A stretch of DNA of 64,000 bases from Phyllobacterium brassicacearum (GCF_003010955.1 NZ_PGGO01000003.1:186001-250000), one strand, 5' to 3'; counted from the first letter of the stretch, positions 25,092 through 35,371 are shown. Notes: generated by a model from the letters alone, not told the origin. Made by a program: numbers and translations.

Positions 25092-28075
25092 CGAGTTCGC
25101 GGCTTTCCAAAGGCGGACGCATCGACCGTTCCAAGTCAGTCCGATTCACATTCGACGGCAAGGCCTATAGCGGCCATCCAGGAGACACGCTCGCCTCGGC
25201 ATTGCTCGCCAACGGTATCACGCTTTTTGGACGCTCATTCAAGTATCACCGTCCGCGCGGCGTCTTCGCCGCCGGAAGCGATGAGCCCAATGCGCTTGTA
25301 ACGGTCTTCACCGGCGATGTACGCGAACCGAATGTCCGGACCACCGAGCTGGAGATCTATGACGGCCTGGTCACCCAGAGCCAGAACCGGTTTCCTTCAC
25401 TTGAACACGACTGGATGGCGGTCAACCAGCTTGCGGGTCCGCTGTTCTCGGCAGGGTTTTACTATAAGACCTTCATGGGCCCGGCCATCGGACCGCTTCG
25501 AGGAACGCGCTTCTGGATGTTCTGCGAAAAGTTCATTCGCCGGGCAGCTGGTCTTGGCAAGGCAGGTACGGCAGCCGATCCGGACCGCTATGAGCGCATG
25601 AATGCCTTTTGTGACGTACTTGTCGTCGGCAGCGGTCCGGCGGGCTTAATCGCTGCGGAAGCGGCCGCCACCACAGGCGCTAGAGTGATCATCGCGGAAG
25701 AGCGGCCAGTTGCAGGCGGCTCGTTGCTCGCATCGGGAGAACTGATCGACGGGCGCAATCCCGCTGTCTGGGCGCGCGAGAAGGCTGCCGCCCTGGCGAA
25801 CATGCCCAATGTCCGTTTCCTGACACGCACTTCGGTCTGGGGCTATTATGACGGCAATGTGCTGACCGCGGTCGAACATGTTTCCGACTACAAACCCAAT
25901 CGCACGAAGGGCCAGCCACGCCAGCGCCACTGGGTCGTTCGTACCGGTCGCACCGTGCTCGCGACGGGCGCATTTGAGCGTCCGATTGTCTTCCCCGGCA
26001 ACGATTGCCCGGGTGTGATGCTCGCCGACGCAGTACGTCGCTTCGCAATCGAATACGGTGTCGCAGCGGGCAACAACGTCACCCTCTTCACCAACAACGA
26101 CAGCGCCTATGATGCTGCGCGGGCCCTGTCGCAGGCTGGCGTCAACGTTACGGCGATTATTGACGTGCGTTCCGATGTTTCCGGCACTTGCCGCGATATT
26201 GCCAGTGTAGCCGGCGCCGAACTGCTCCTCGCTCACGCTGTAACGGGGACGCATGCTGGCAAGACATTGAGTTCGATTACCGTCCAGCACTTCAACGCTG
26301 AGACTGGTCGCGTTTCAGGCGCGCCACGGGAAATCAAGACGGATTGCCTCGGCGTTTCCGGCGGTTGGTCGCCGGCCATTCATCTGGCGAGCCAGGCTGG
26401 CGGCAAGCCCGACTGGGACGAAGATTTGCAGGCCTTCCTGCCACCCGAACCAAACCAGAATTGGGTGACCACAGGATCGGCCGCCGGCTACATGGATACG
26501 ATCAGCGTGCTATCGGATGCCGCAACCAAGGGCTCTGCCAAGAGCAGGCTCGTCCTTCCACACGTAGAGGCGCCGATGCTGGACGCCTCGCCAGCGCCCG
26601 TATTCGAAATCGAACCCTCTATCAAATCGCAAAAGGCGTTCGTCGATTTTCAGCATGATGTCACCGCCGACGATATCCGTCTGGCCTATCGTGAGGGCTT
26701 TCACTCGGTCGAGCATCTGAAGCGCTACACCACGCTTGGCATGGCGACTGACCAGGGCAAGACCTCCAATGTTCCGGGTCTCGCCATCATGGCGGACGTT
26801 CGCGGTATTACGATCCCCCAAGCCGGGACAACGCGATTTCGGCCGCCCTTTACACCCGTCTCCCTTGGCGCCATTGCGGGAGAGCGGTACGGCGATTTGC
26901 GCCCGCACCGGCTGACTCCGATGCATGACTGGCATTTGGCGAACAGCGCCAGGACCTATGAGGCCGGGCTTTGGCACCGTCCGATGATCTATGGCAGCCA
27001 TGGCGAAACTGTCGAACAGGCCTACACCCGCGAAGCGCGTGCGGTACGCCAGAGCGTTGGCATTGTCGATGTATCGACACTCGGCAAGATCGACATCCAA
27101 GGCCCCGACGCGGCCGAATTTCTCGATCGCATCTATACCAACATGTTTTCTACACTGCCGGTCGGCAAGGCCCGCTACGGTCTGATGTTGAGGGAAGACG
27201 GGATCGCTTTTGACGATGGAACGACCTGGCGGCTCGCGGAAACCCAATTCCTCATGACGACGACCACTGCCAATGCCGGGACGGTTATGCAGCATCTGGA
27301 ATTCTTTTCCGACTGCATCTGGCCTGACCTGCGCGTCCATCTGACTTCAGTTACGGATGTCTGGGCCGGTTCGGCGATTTCGGGTCCGAAATCCCGTGCC
27401 GTGCTCGAAGCCTGTGTCATAGGCACGAAGGTCGACAACGTTGCGCTACCCTTCATGGGTATCGTCCATGGCAAGATCGACGGCATCCCGGTCATGATCT
27501 GCCGTCTCTCCTTTTCCGGAGAACTCGCCTACGAAGTCTATTGCGGCGCGGGGTTCGGTACGAAGGTTTGGGAGGCCTTGCTCGCGGCCGGAAATCCGTT
27601 CGATATCATGCCGTACGGACTCGAGGCGCTTGGGACGCTGCGCATCGAAAAAGGCCACGTGACGGGGGCAGAGATCGATGGCAGAACGACGGCCCACGAC
27701 CTGCATCTCGACTGGATGCTGTCGAAGAAAAAGCCCTATATCGGCTCTGCCATGATCGGGCGCGAGGGACTCAAGGACGAAAACCGGCTTTCGCTTGTCG
27801 GTCTCATTTCTATGGATAATCAATCCATCACCGGCGGCAGTCATATCGTGACCGATCCCGTACCGCGCGAGCCGGCCGATAGTTTCGGACACGTCACGGC
27901 AGCATGCTATTCTCCGGCGCTTGGCAAATATATTGCATTGGCCCTCGTCAAGCACGGAACGTCCATGATCGGGAATCGAGCCTTCGCCACGGACTTGCTC
28001 CGTGACAAGCACTGTCCGGTTGAGATTGTCAGCCACCATATGTTCGATCCAGAAGGGAGCCGGATGCATGGCTGA
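25088..28075 (+). CDS. soxA: Sarcosine oxidase subunit alpha
   Basis: 995 residues, full family length: an N-terminal 2Fe-2S-ferredoxin-like fold without the cluster (about 15-100), a dinucleotide-binding domain (DVLVVGSGPAGLIAAEAAATTG at about 177-198) and a C-terminal GcvT folate-binding domain (about 610-990). The GcvT part transfers the one-carbon unit from the reaction to tetrahydrofolate. Overlaps soxD (ATGA) and soxG, so the three are co-translated. Cytoplasmic. The partner beta subunit that carries the covalent flavin is not encoded in the window. Confidence 0.96.
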   Translation: MTSSRLSKGGRIDRSKSVRFTFDGKAYSGHPGDTLASALLANGITLFGRSFKYHRPRGVFAAGSDEPNALVTVFTGDVREPNVRTTELEIYDGLVTQSQNRFPSLEHDWMAVNQLAGPLFSAGFYYKTFMGPAIGPLRGTRFWMFCEKFIRRAAGLGKAGTAADPDRYERMNAFCDVLVVGSGPAGLIAAEAAATTGARVIIAEERPVAGGSLLASGELIDGRNPAVWAREKAAALANMPNVRFLTRTSVWGYYDGNVLTAVEHVSDYKPNRTKGQPRQRHWVVRTGRTVLATGAFERPIVFPGNDCPGVMLADAVRRFAIEYGVAAGNNVTLFTNNDSAYDAARALSQAGVNVTAIIDVRSDVSGTCRDIASVAGAELLLAHAVTGTHAGKTLSSITVQHFNAETGRVSGAPREIKTDCLGVSGGWSPAIHLASQAGGKPDWDEDLQAFLPPEPNQNWVTTGSAAGYMDTISVLSDAATKGSAKSRLVLPHVEAPMLDASPAPVFEIEPSIKSQKAFVDFQHDVTADDIRLAYREGFHSVEHLKRYTTLGMATDQGKTSNVPGLAIMADVRGITIPQAGTTRFRPPFTPVSLGAIAGERYGDLRPHRLTPMHDWHLANSARTYEAGLWHRPMIYGSHGETVEQAYTREARAVRQSVGIVDVSTLGKIDIQGPDAAEFLDRIYTNMFSTLPVGKARYGLMLREDGIAFDDGTTWRLAETQFLMTTTTANAGTVMQHLEFFSDCIWPDLRVHLTSVTDVWAGSAISGPKSRAVLEACVIGTKVDNVALPFMGIVHGKIDGIPVMICRLSFSGELAYEVYCGAGFGTKVWEALLAAGNPFDIMPYGLEALGTLRIEKGHVTGAEIDGRTTAHDLHLDWMLSKKKPYIGSAMIGREGLKDENRLSLVGLISMDNQSITGGSHIVTDPVPREPADSFGHVTAACYSPALGKYIALALVKHGTSMIGNRAFATDLLRDKHCPVEIVSHHMFDPEGSRMHG

Positions 28076-28655
28076 ACCCCAATCGCCCTTAGGAGCAAAC
28101 TTTGTTCCGGGCAACCACGGCAATGCGGCTGCTGGCATAGGTGTCACGCTACGAGAGCGAAAAGGCCTCTCGGTCATTCAGGTTACAGCCTGGCGCGATG
28201 CGATTCCCGCCATGCTGACCGCGATCGGCAGCGCAACCGGCCTTGCACTTCAAAACAAGCCTGGCCTCGGCCGTGTAGCGGGCGAGAAATCGGTATTCGG
28301 CTTCGCACCGGGGCGATATTTTGTTGTCAGCGCAACACCAGACCTCGAAACAAGGTTGCGTTCCGTCATTTCGCCTGAACTCGGAACGATCATCGACCTC
28401 ACCCACGGCCGCACGGTCATCCGCGTCAGCGGACCGCGCTCAGAATGGGTGTTGTCAAAACTCTTTGCGATCGACTTTTCGGAGCACGCCTTCCCGATTG
28501 GCAGTGGCCGCGCAACGTTGCACCACGACATTCATGCCAATATCCAGCGGATCGACGACGAAAGCTTCGATCTGTACGTATTCCGCACCTTCGCCCGTTC
28601 TTTCTGGCTGACGCTCGGGCATGCCGCTGAGGAAGTAGGATATCGCGTCGAGTAG
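28068..28655 (+). CDS. soxG: Sarcosine oxidase subunit gamma
   Basis: 195 residues of the SoxG family, similar to a reduced GcvT/YgfZ-type fold; visible family stretches include TAIGSATGLAL and HGRTVIRVSGPRSEWVLSKL. The gamma subunit completes the heterotetramer structurally. The ATG at 28068 overlaps the soxA end by eight bases and is preceded by AAGGGAG. It converges with guaD, whose stop is only two bases away, with no obvious terminator between them. Confidence 0.93.
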   Translation: MAEPQSPLGANFVPGNHGNAAAGIGVTLRERKGLSVIQVTAWRDAIPAMLTAIGSATGLALQNKPGLGRVAGEKSVFGFAPGRYFVVSATPDLETRLRSVISPELGTIIDLTHGRTVIRVSGPRSEWVLSKLFAIDFSEHAFPIGSGRATLHHDIHANIQRIDDESFDLYVFRTFARSFWLTLGHAAEEVGYRVE

Positions 28656-28656
28656 A

Positions 28657-29973
28657 TCAGCTCCGCAGGATGCTTTTCGCCGCCTTGCCGGCCACGTAGA
28701 CTTCGGCGATCGTCCGATCGTCTCCCATGGTCTGCATCAGGAACAGCTCTTCCACCAGTGTCTCGACAGTATCCATGCGAATGCGCATGGCGGGTGTCGC
28801 GCGGGCATTGAGCACGACGCAGTCCGCTTCGGCTCCAGGGGTAAACGAACCGATGGTGCCCTCAAGCGACAACGCCCGGGCATTGCCAAGGGTTACCTGA
28901 TAGAAAGAGCGCAACGGATGGTAGCGCTGACCTTGGATGTTCAGGATCTTGTAGCCCTCGTCCAGTGTGCGCAGCATCGAATAGGACGTGCCGCCGCCAA
29001 TATCCGTTGCAATCGCTGTTCGAACTGGAGGATCGGACGCACGCAGGCGCGCGAGATCGAATAGCCCGCTGCCGATGAACAAATTGGATGTTGGACAGAA
29101 GACCGCCACTGAGCCGCTATTGGCGATCGAACCTATTTCTGCGTCGGTAAGGTGAATGCAGTGTCCAAGCAGTGTCTTCGGACCGAGCAAACCGTAATGT
29201 TCGTAAACCTGCGTATAGTCCCGGCTCCAGGGGAAAAGTTCGGCGACAAAAGCTATTTCAGCAGTGTTTTCGCACAGATGCGTCTGCACATGCAGTTCCG
29301 GGTGTTCGCGCACCAGCGTGCCACTCATTTCGAGCTGCTCCGGCGATGATGTCGGCGCGAAACGCGGCGTGATGGCGTAGAGCTGGCGGCCTTTGCCATG
29401 CCAATCCCCGATCAGCGCCTTGCTGTCGTCATAACCGGATTGCGGCGTGTCCAGCAGGCCGGGAGGCGCGTTGCGATCCATCATGACCTTGCCTGCAATC
29501 ATGCGCATATTGCGCCGGTGCGCTTCTGTGAAGAATGCCTGAACCGACGCCTTGTGCACCGAGCAGTAGGCAGCGGCGGTCGTTGTGCCGTGCCGGATCA
29601 ATTCATCAAGCAATGACGTTGCGATATGTTCGGGATGTCCCTGATTGGAAAATTTCTGCTCTTCGACAAAGGTATATTTGTTGAGCCACTCCATGAGCGC
29701 GCCGGCATAAGAGCCGACAACCTGCATCTGCGGGTAATGGATATGGGTGTCGATAAAGCCCGGCATGATCAGATGCGGGCGATGGTCCGCTACCTCCGCA
29801 TCGATGCCGTCACCCGCGCGCACTTGTGCGTACTCATCGACCGCAACAACTTTTCCGTCGCGGATGAGCAGTCCGCCATCTTCGATATAGGTAAACGCCT
29901 CCCCACTCGCCTCACCCGCCAGCGGTTCATCGTGAAAGGTCAGGATGCGACCCCGCAAAAGGAGCTCTGTCAT
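28657..29973 (-). CDS. guaD: Guanine deaminase
   Basis: 438 residues of the amidohydrolase family: metal-binding PGFIDTHIHYPQ at about 71-82, then QTHLCENTAEI, GHCIHLTD and ATDIGGGTSYSMLRT, which carry the remaining zinc ligands and catalytic Asp. It hydrolyses guanine to xanthine and ammonia in purine catabolism. Its start overlaps the end of puuD by four bases (ATGA), so both are in one operon for purine/urate breakdown. Confidence 0.94.
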   Translation of the reverse strand: MTELLLRGRILTFHDEPLAGEASGEAFTYIEDGGLLIRDGKVVAVDEYAQVRAGDGIDAEVADHRPHLIMPGFIDTHIHYPQMQVVGSYAGALMEWLNKYTFVEEQKFSNQGHPEHIATSLLDELIRHGTTTAAAYCSVHKASVQAFFTEAHRRNMRMIAGKVMMDRNAPPGLLDTPQSGYDDSKALIGDWHGKGRQLYAITPRFAPTSSPEQLEMSGTLVREHPELHVQTHLCENTAEIAFVAELFPWSRDYTQVYEHYGLLGPKTLLGHCIHLTDAEIGSIANSGSVAVFCPTSNLFIGSGLFDLARLRASDPPVRTAIATDIGGGTSYSMLRTLDEGYKILNIQGQRYHPLRSFYQVTLGNARALSLEGTIGSFTPGAEADCVVLNARATPAMRIRMDTVETLVEELFLMQTMGDDRTIAEVYVAGKAAKSILRS

Positions 29974-31232
29974 GGTTTCGTTTCACCAGCTGTCGCGGCA
30001 CGATACCACGAGACGAGCAGCGCGCGTTCATCAGCAGTGATATTCGTCAGATTGCCGGGAGGCATGGCGTGACTCGCCCCGGCTTGAATATAAATCTCAT
30101 TCGCATGGGACGCGATCAACTCGTCTGTATCGAGTCGAATGTCCTTGGGTGGCATCATGATGCCCTCCCAGGAAGGCTCAGCCGCATGGCACATGGAACA
30201 GCGGCCCATCACCGTATCGCGAACCTGCTCAAAATTCGGGGCCATCAGGAAAGGTTCGGCAGCGCGCGAAACCCTTTGCTCGCCGCCTGTCAACGCCTTC
30301 GGAACAGTCGAAAGCCAGATGATGACGATGAACAGGATGGTGCTGGCGAGCCACGTCCAGTGTGGATTGCCCGTGCCCGCATGCCTCGAATTGAAATAAT
30401 GACGTATCAGCACGCCGATGATGAAAATCAGCGCGGCGATTACCCAGTTGAACTGCGTAGAGGTCGCAAGCGGATAGTGGTTCGACAACATCAGGAAGAT
30501 GACGGGAAGCGTCAGATAGTTGTTGTGGGTTGAGCGCTGCTTCGCCTGTTTGCCGAGCTTGGGGTCAGGTATTTTTCCTGCGATCAGGTCGGCAACCACC
30601 TTCTTCTGATTTGGGATGATCAGGAGAAAAACATTGCCGGACATGATCGTGGCCGTGAAGGCGCCGAGGTGCAGGAATGCCGCGCGGCCGGTAAAGAGGT
30701 GTGTGTAGCCCCATGCCATGAAAACGATGACGCCATAAAGGATGATCATCAGCGCCGTGTCGTTGGACGCGAGTGGCGACTTGCACAAGAAGTCATAAAT
30801 CAGCCAGCCGACCGAAATCGATGCAAGCGAGATCAGAATAGCAACCAGCGTTGAAACGTCCAACACATTGCGATCGATCAAGTAGAGATCAGCGCCCGCA
30901 TAGTAGACGATGCAGAGCAGCATGAACCCCGACAACCAGGTGAAATAGGACTCCCATTTGAACCAGATTAGGTGTTCCGGCATATGCGCCGGCGCGACCA
31001 TATACTTCTGGATATGGTAGAAGCCGCCGCCATGAACCTGCCATTCCTCGCCGTTCACCCCCTGCGGCAGGTTCGCGTGTCTGCGCAGGCCGAGATCGAG
31101 AGCGATGAAATAAAACGACGAACCAATCCAGGCGATTGCCGTGATCACATGCAGCCAGCGCGCGGCGAAGCTCAGCCATTCCCAGAAAATCAGATAATCC
31201 ATCGAGGCCCCATGCGATATGTCGCCCCACAA
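29970..31232 (-). CDS. puuD: Urate hydroxylase PuuD (membrane, cytochrome c-linked)
   Basis: 420 residues: eight or so membrane segments (PuuD domain) and a C-terminal cytochrome c domain with the heme motif CSMCH near residue 346 and a late Met in SHAMPP as likely axial ligand. PuuD-type proteins oxidise urate to 5-hydroxyisourate in the inner membrane, passing electrons to the respiratory chain and not to oxygen. It is first of a two-gene operon with guaD. No xanthine dehydrogenase or allantoin genes are in the window. Confidence 0.93.
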   Translation of the reverse strand: MWGDISHGASMDYLIFWEWLSFAARWLHVITAIAWIGSSFYFIALDLGLRRHANLPQGVNGEEWQVHGGGFYHIQKYMVAPAHMPEHLIWFKWESYFTWLSGFMLLCIVYYAGADLYLIDRNVLDVSTLVAILISLASISVGWLIYDFLCKSPLASNDTALMIILYGVIVFMAWGYTHLFTGRAAFLHLGAFTATIMSGNVFLLIIPNQKKVVADLIAGKIPDPKLGKQAKQRSTHNNYLTLPVIFLMLSNHYPLATSTQFNWVIAALIFIIGVLIRHYFNSRHAGTGNPHWTWLASTILFIVIIWLSTVPKALTGGEQRVSRAAEPFLMAPNFEQVRDTVMGRCSMCHAAEPSWEGIMMPPKDIRLDTDELIASHANEIYIQAGASHAMPPGNLTNITADERALLVSWYRAATAGETKP

Positions 31233-31399
31233 TGCTGTGGTTCTCGGGCCGATGCAACTAAGGTGCGTTGAGATTCAGATCGTGGGCGAGCCGAAAATGG
31301 CGCTTAACGAGAATCGGAACGCAGTGAACTTTCACGTTCATGAGCACCGGATCGCAGAAAAGCGCCATTTGCAGGCCACCATGGCATGAATATCAAACC

Positions 31400-32113
31400 T
31401 TACTTCGAATCGTGGAAAATGATGCCGAGTGTATGGCGCTTGCCGCTGCGCAGCCGGCTGACGCCGTGACGCATGTTCACCCGATAGTAGCCGCGCGTAC
31501 CCTTCTCCGGGCGATGGCTCACAGGAAATAGGACCGCGTCGCCCTGTTGTAGAGGAACGATCTCAACACGCGACTGCATGCGCGGTCGCTGCTCGGTCAG
31601 AACGAACTCTCCGCCGCTGAAATCCTCTCCTGGCCTGGACAATAGAAACGCCACCTGCAGCGGGAAGACGTGCACGCCGTAAATATCCTGATGGAGGCAA
31701 TTGTAGTCGCCTTCGGAATATTCGAGCAGCAGCGGTGTAGGGCGATCCTGACCTGCCGCATGGCACCGTTCGATGAAGGCCTCATGCCGGTCGGGATAGC
31801 GGACATCAATGCCCATCTGTTCGTTCCAGCGATTGGCGATTCCGGCGAGTGGCGGGTATAGCGACTGGCGCAGATCGGTTAGGATGTCGGGCAGCGGATA
31901 GGCAAAGTATTTGTATTCGCCGCGCCCAAATCCGTGCCTAGCCATGACAATGCGCTTACGAAACTGGCCGTCGTCCGGATAGCTTGCCGCTAGCCTGTGA
32001 CAATCCAGTTTTGACAGCACACCTTTCAGGACGGCACAGCCAAAATTGTCCAGCTCGGTTTCGATCGTGTTCCATGGCAGCAACGATACGGTGTTGATTG
32101 CATCTGCCATCAT
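31400..32113 (-). CDS. 2-oxoglutarate/Fe(II)-dependent oxygenase
   Basis: About 237 residues of the prolyl-4-hydroxylase-like 2OG-Fe(II) fold: the iron-binding HxD is in NCLHQDIYG, the distal His lies in NMRHGVSR or FPVSHRP, and the 2-oxoglutarate-binding Arg in RLRSGKRHTLG. The substrate is unknown; such genes in Rhizobiales often sit near DNA alkylation repair genes, but none is here. The start is set by GGAG followed by ATGATG (32113 or 32110); an upstream in-frame start is less likely. Confidence 0.85.
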   Translation of the reverse strand: MMADAINTVSLLPWNTIETELDNFGCAVLKGVLSKLDCHRLAASYPDDGQFRKRIVMARHGFGRGEYKYFAYPLPDILTDLRQSLYPPLAGIANRWNEQMGIDVRYPDRHEAFIERCHAAGQDRPTPLLLEYSEGDYNCLHQDIYGVHVFPLQVAFLLSRPGEDFSGGEFVLTEQRPRMQSRVEIVPLQQGDAVLFPVSHRPEKGTRGYYRVNMRHGVSRLRSGKRHTLGIIFHDSK

Positions 32114-32267
32114 GACTTCTCCATTTTGCATTAGAGTGCCAATTTGGCGGTTTCGTTCCACCCGTTTCTTGCAAAACGACACATTTTCCGGTCACCACCG
32201 GCCCCAGACGACGATTTTAAGTGACTCGGCCGGTCAGAGTTCATAAATAGAGTCGCAGCGAGGTGCT

Positions 32268-32729
32268 TTGCGCCGCGATAATATTCTATTGGATGTTGGT
32301 ATGGGCCATTATGGAAAGTGCAGAACAGGAAAGCGTAGCGCTGCTCCGCTCCTGATTTCTGTTTTCTGGCTTGTCTCCAGCATCGGAGCGGCGTTGGGCA
32401 CCGTTTACGCAACGAGCCCAGAGGTCAATCTAGCCGCGAGGGAAGTCAGTTCTCACAAGAACGATGACACGCGCCTGGCTCACGAGGCCGATAATCAATC
32501 GACCCCGGTTCAACGGCCTATGCGCGTGGTAGCGCTCGAAGCTCTTCATTTGAAGATCAAAAGCGGCTTGCGTTCTGACACCGGTGCAGACGGCGCCTTG
32601 CTACCTGCAAAACCATCGCTGGTTATTGTGCACCAGAGGAGTACAATTTCGGTCCACAACGGTTCATACGTGGTGTTCGCCCACGATACTGTTTTCAGTG
32701 CTCGCGCTCCGCCCTTAACCGCAGCCTGA
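32268..32729 (+). CDS. Hypothetical membrane-anchored protein
   Basis: 153 codons from a TTG at 32268; ATG 32301 is the likelier start and gives 142 residues. A basic stretch precedes one hydrophobic segment (LLISVFWLVSSIGAALGTVYA), then a hydrophilic tail without known domain. No good ribosome site is visible. It fills the only gap above 600 bases in this part, between the oxygenase and secDF. It may be real or a chance frame. Confidence 0.42.
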   Translation: MRRDNILLDVGMGHYGKCRTGKRSAAPLLISVFWLVSSIGAALGTVYATSPEVNLAAREVSSHKNDDTRLAHEADNQSTPVQRPMRVVALEALHLKIKSGLRSDTGADGALLPAKPSLVIVHQRSTISVHNGSYVVFAHDTVFSARAPPLTAA

Positions 32730-32833
32730 CATCACCGTTTCCAATAGGAAACGACAAAAACAACTCTGGCGGCGGCCAAGCATGAATGTGCAATAGTTCT
32801 CGGCAGCGCCTGCACTCATACGGAACATTAGAT

Positions 32834-35371
32834 ATGCGCACTTCGAGATGGGTTCTCTGGACCTATATTTTTATCATTCTTGCGGGCATCGTCCTCGCGC
32901 TCCCCAATGCCTTCACCAAGGCGCAGCTCGATGCCATGCCGAGCTGGTTCCCCAAGAAACAGGTCGCATTGGGCCTCGATCTTCGCGGGGGCTCTTATCT
33001 CGTTCTCGAAGTTGATGCCGCCGCTCTGAAGAAAGACCGCGTGCGCGCGATGCTGGATGATGCGCGTGGCCATCTGCGCACGGCGAAAATCCAGCCGCAA
33101 TCCGTACGTGTCGCCGGTGACAGTGTTGTCATCACTCTTGCCGATCCGGCGCAGCGCGATGCAGCAGTCAATGCGCTACGCGAATTGACAACGCAGGTTG
33201 CCCAGGTCGGCTTTGCCGCACCGGTCAGTGATATCGATATCACCACCACGGACAATCAGATCCGGCTGACCCTCACCGAAGCCGGCATGAAGGACAAGCT
33301 CGACAACGCCTTGCAGCAGAGCCTTGAAATCGTCCGTCGCCGTGTCGACCAGGTCGGCGTCGCCGAACCTTCCATTCAGCGCGTCGGGTCGGATCGCATC
33401 GTCGTCCAGCTGCCGGGCCTGCAGGACCCGAGTCAGCTTCGAGCCCTGCTCGGCAGCACCGCGAAGATGACGTTCCACATGGTCGCAGATCGCAATGCCG
33501 ACGAGACCCCGCAGCCAGGTGTCACAATCCTGCCTGATGTGAAAGAACCCGGCGTCACCTATCCGGTGGAAGACCGTGTTGCGATCAGTGGTGAACGTCT
33601 GACCGACGCTCGCGCCGCCTTCGACCAGCAGACCAACCAGCCGATCATTTCCTTCCGCTTCGACAATGTAGGCGCGCGCCAGTTTGCGGACATCACCAGC
33701 CAGAACGTCGGACGCCCCTTCGCCATCGTCCTCGACGGCAAGGTCCTGACGGCCCCGGTCATCCAGGTACCGATCACCGGCGGCTCTGGCCAGATCACCG
33801 GCAACTTCACCGTTCAGGATACCGTCACCACCGCCGCACTGCTGCGCGCTGGCGCCCTGCCCGCTCCACTCACCGTCATCGAAGAACGCACGGTCGGTCC
33901 GGATCTCGGCGGCGACGTCATCAAGATGGGCTTGTTGACGGGCTTCATCGGCTTTGCGCTGGTGGTGGCCTTTATCTTCATTCTTTACAGCGGCTGGGGC
34001 CTCATCGCCAACCTAGCCCTTGCCCTCAATGTGGTCCTGACGTTCGGCATACTCAGCTTGCTCGGAGCAACGCTGACGCTGCCCGGCATCGCCGCTATCA
34101 TCCTCGGTATCGGTTTTGCGGTCGACGCAAATATCCTTATCAACGAACGTATACGTGAAGAAGCGCGCAAGGGTATCGGTGCAATGGCCGCGGTCGACCG
34201 CGGATTCAGGCTTGCCTATTCGACGATCGTCGACGCAAACGCCACTCACCTTATCGCGACGTTCCTGCTCTTCCTGTTCGGTACCGGTCCGGTGCGCGGC
34301 TTTGCCATCACCATGATCATCGGTGCGCTCGTCTCGATGTTTACTGCGGTTACGGTTGTCCGCATCATCATGATGGCCATCGTCCGCCGCCGGAAGATGA
34401 AGACCATCCACATCGAGCACCTCTTCAAGCTCGTCCCGGAAAACACGAACATCTCGTTCATGAACGCGCGGTTCTTCGGTATCGGTGTTTCGATCTTCCT
34501 GTCGATTGCCTCCGTCGTCCTGTTCATCCATCCGGGCCTCAACTATGGTATCGACTTCAAGGGCGGTATCCAGGTCGATGTCACGACTTCGAAGCCAGCT
34601 GATCTCGCCACCATGCGCTCCACGCTCGAAGGCCTCGGTCTCGGCGAAGTTGCCCTGCAGCAAGCCGGTGGCGATAACCGGGTGCTGATCCGCGTTCAGC
34701 GTCAGGAGGGCGGTGAAACGGCACAGACCGAAGCTGTCACCAAGGTCAAGGCAGCAGTTGAACAGCTTGATCCCGGCGTAAGAATCGAAAGCTCGGAGGT
34801 TGTCGGACCGAAGGTAAGTGGAGAATTGGCGCGCTCGGGCATCCTCGCCGTCATCCTCGCCAGCCTCGCCATGCTGCTTTACATATGGTGGCGGTTCGAG
34901 TGGCACTTCGCACTTGGTGCAATCGCCACCCTGATACTGGATACGACCAAGACGGTTGGCTTCTTTGCGTTGATGGGGCTCGACTTCAACCTCACGGCCA
35001 TTGCCGCGCTGCTGACGATCATTGGCTACTCGGTCAACGACAAGGTGGTGGTGTACGATCGTATGCGCGAGAACCTGCGCATCCACAAAAAGATGCCGCT
35101 GCGGCAGATCATCGACCTGAGTATCAACCAGACGCTGGCGCGGTGTATCTACACCTCGCTGACAGTCTTCCTCGCCATGCTTCCAATGGCGATCTGGGGG
35201 GGCAAGGCCGTTGAGAACTTCGCCCTGCCCATGCTCTTTGGCGTGATCATTGCCACAAGCTCGTCGCTCTTCATCGCGGCGCCGATTCTCCTGCTGCTGG
35301 GAACCTGGTGGGAAAAGAACCACGCTCACCGCATCGGCAGTTCCGGCGAAAAGCCACTCGCTCAAAGCTGA
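32834..35371 (+). CDS. secDF: Protein translocase SecDF (fused)
   Basis: 845 residues uniting SecD and SecF, each with six membrane segments. SecD part: TM1, the D1 motif LGLDLRGGSYLVLEVD near residue 38, the large periplasmic loop and D4/D5 segments; the SecF part begins near residue 560 with LNYGIDFKGGIQVDV. It uses proton motive force to help pull proteins out of the SecYEG channel on the periplasmic side. ATG 32834 is chosen because membrane segment 1 follows directly. No yajC is upstream in this window. Confidence 0.95.
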   Translation: MRTSRWVLWTYIFIILAGIVLALPNAFTKAQLDAMPSWFPKKQVALGLDLRGGSYLVLEVDAAALKKDRVRAMLDDARGHLRTAKIQPQSVRVAGDSVVITLADPAQRDAAVNALRELTTQVAQVGFAAPVSDIDITTTDNQIRLTLTEAGMKDKLDNALQQSLEIVRRRVDQVGVAEPSIQRVGSDRIVVQLPGLQDPSQLRALLGSTAKMTFHMVADRNADETPQPGVTILPDVKEPGVTYPVEDRVAISGERLTDARAAFDQQTNQPIISFRFDNVGARQFADITSQNVGRPFAIVLDGKVLTAPVIQVPITGGSGQITGNFTVQDTVTTAALLRAGALPAPLTVIEERTVGPDLGGDVIKMGLLTGFIGFALVVAFIFILYSGWGLIANLALALNVVLTFGILSLLGATLTLPGIAAIILGIGFAVDANILINERIREEARKGIGAMAAVDRGFRLAYSTIVDANATHLIATFLLFLFGTGPVRGFAITMIIGALVSMFTAVTVVRIIMMAIVRRRKMKTIHIEHLFKLVPENTNISFMNARFFGIGVSIFLSIASVVLFIHPGLNYGIDFKGGIQVDVTTSKPADLATMRSTLEGLGLGEVALQQAGGDNRVLIRVQRQEGGETAQTEAVTKVKAAVEQLDPGVRIESSEVVGPKVSGELARSGILAVILASLAMLLYIWWRFEWHFALGAIATLILDTTKTVGFFALMGLDFNLTAIAALLTIIGYSVNDKVVVYDRMRENLRIHKKMPLRQIIDLSINQTLARCIYTSLTVFLAMLPMAIWGGKAVENFALPMLFGVIIATSSSLFIAAPILLLLGTWWEKNHAHRIGSSGEKPLAQS

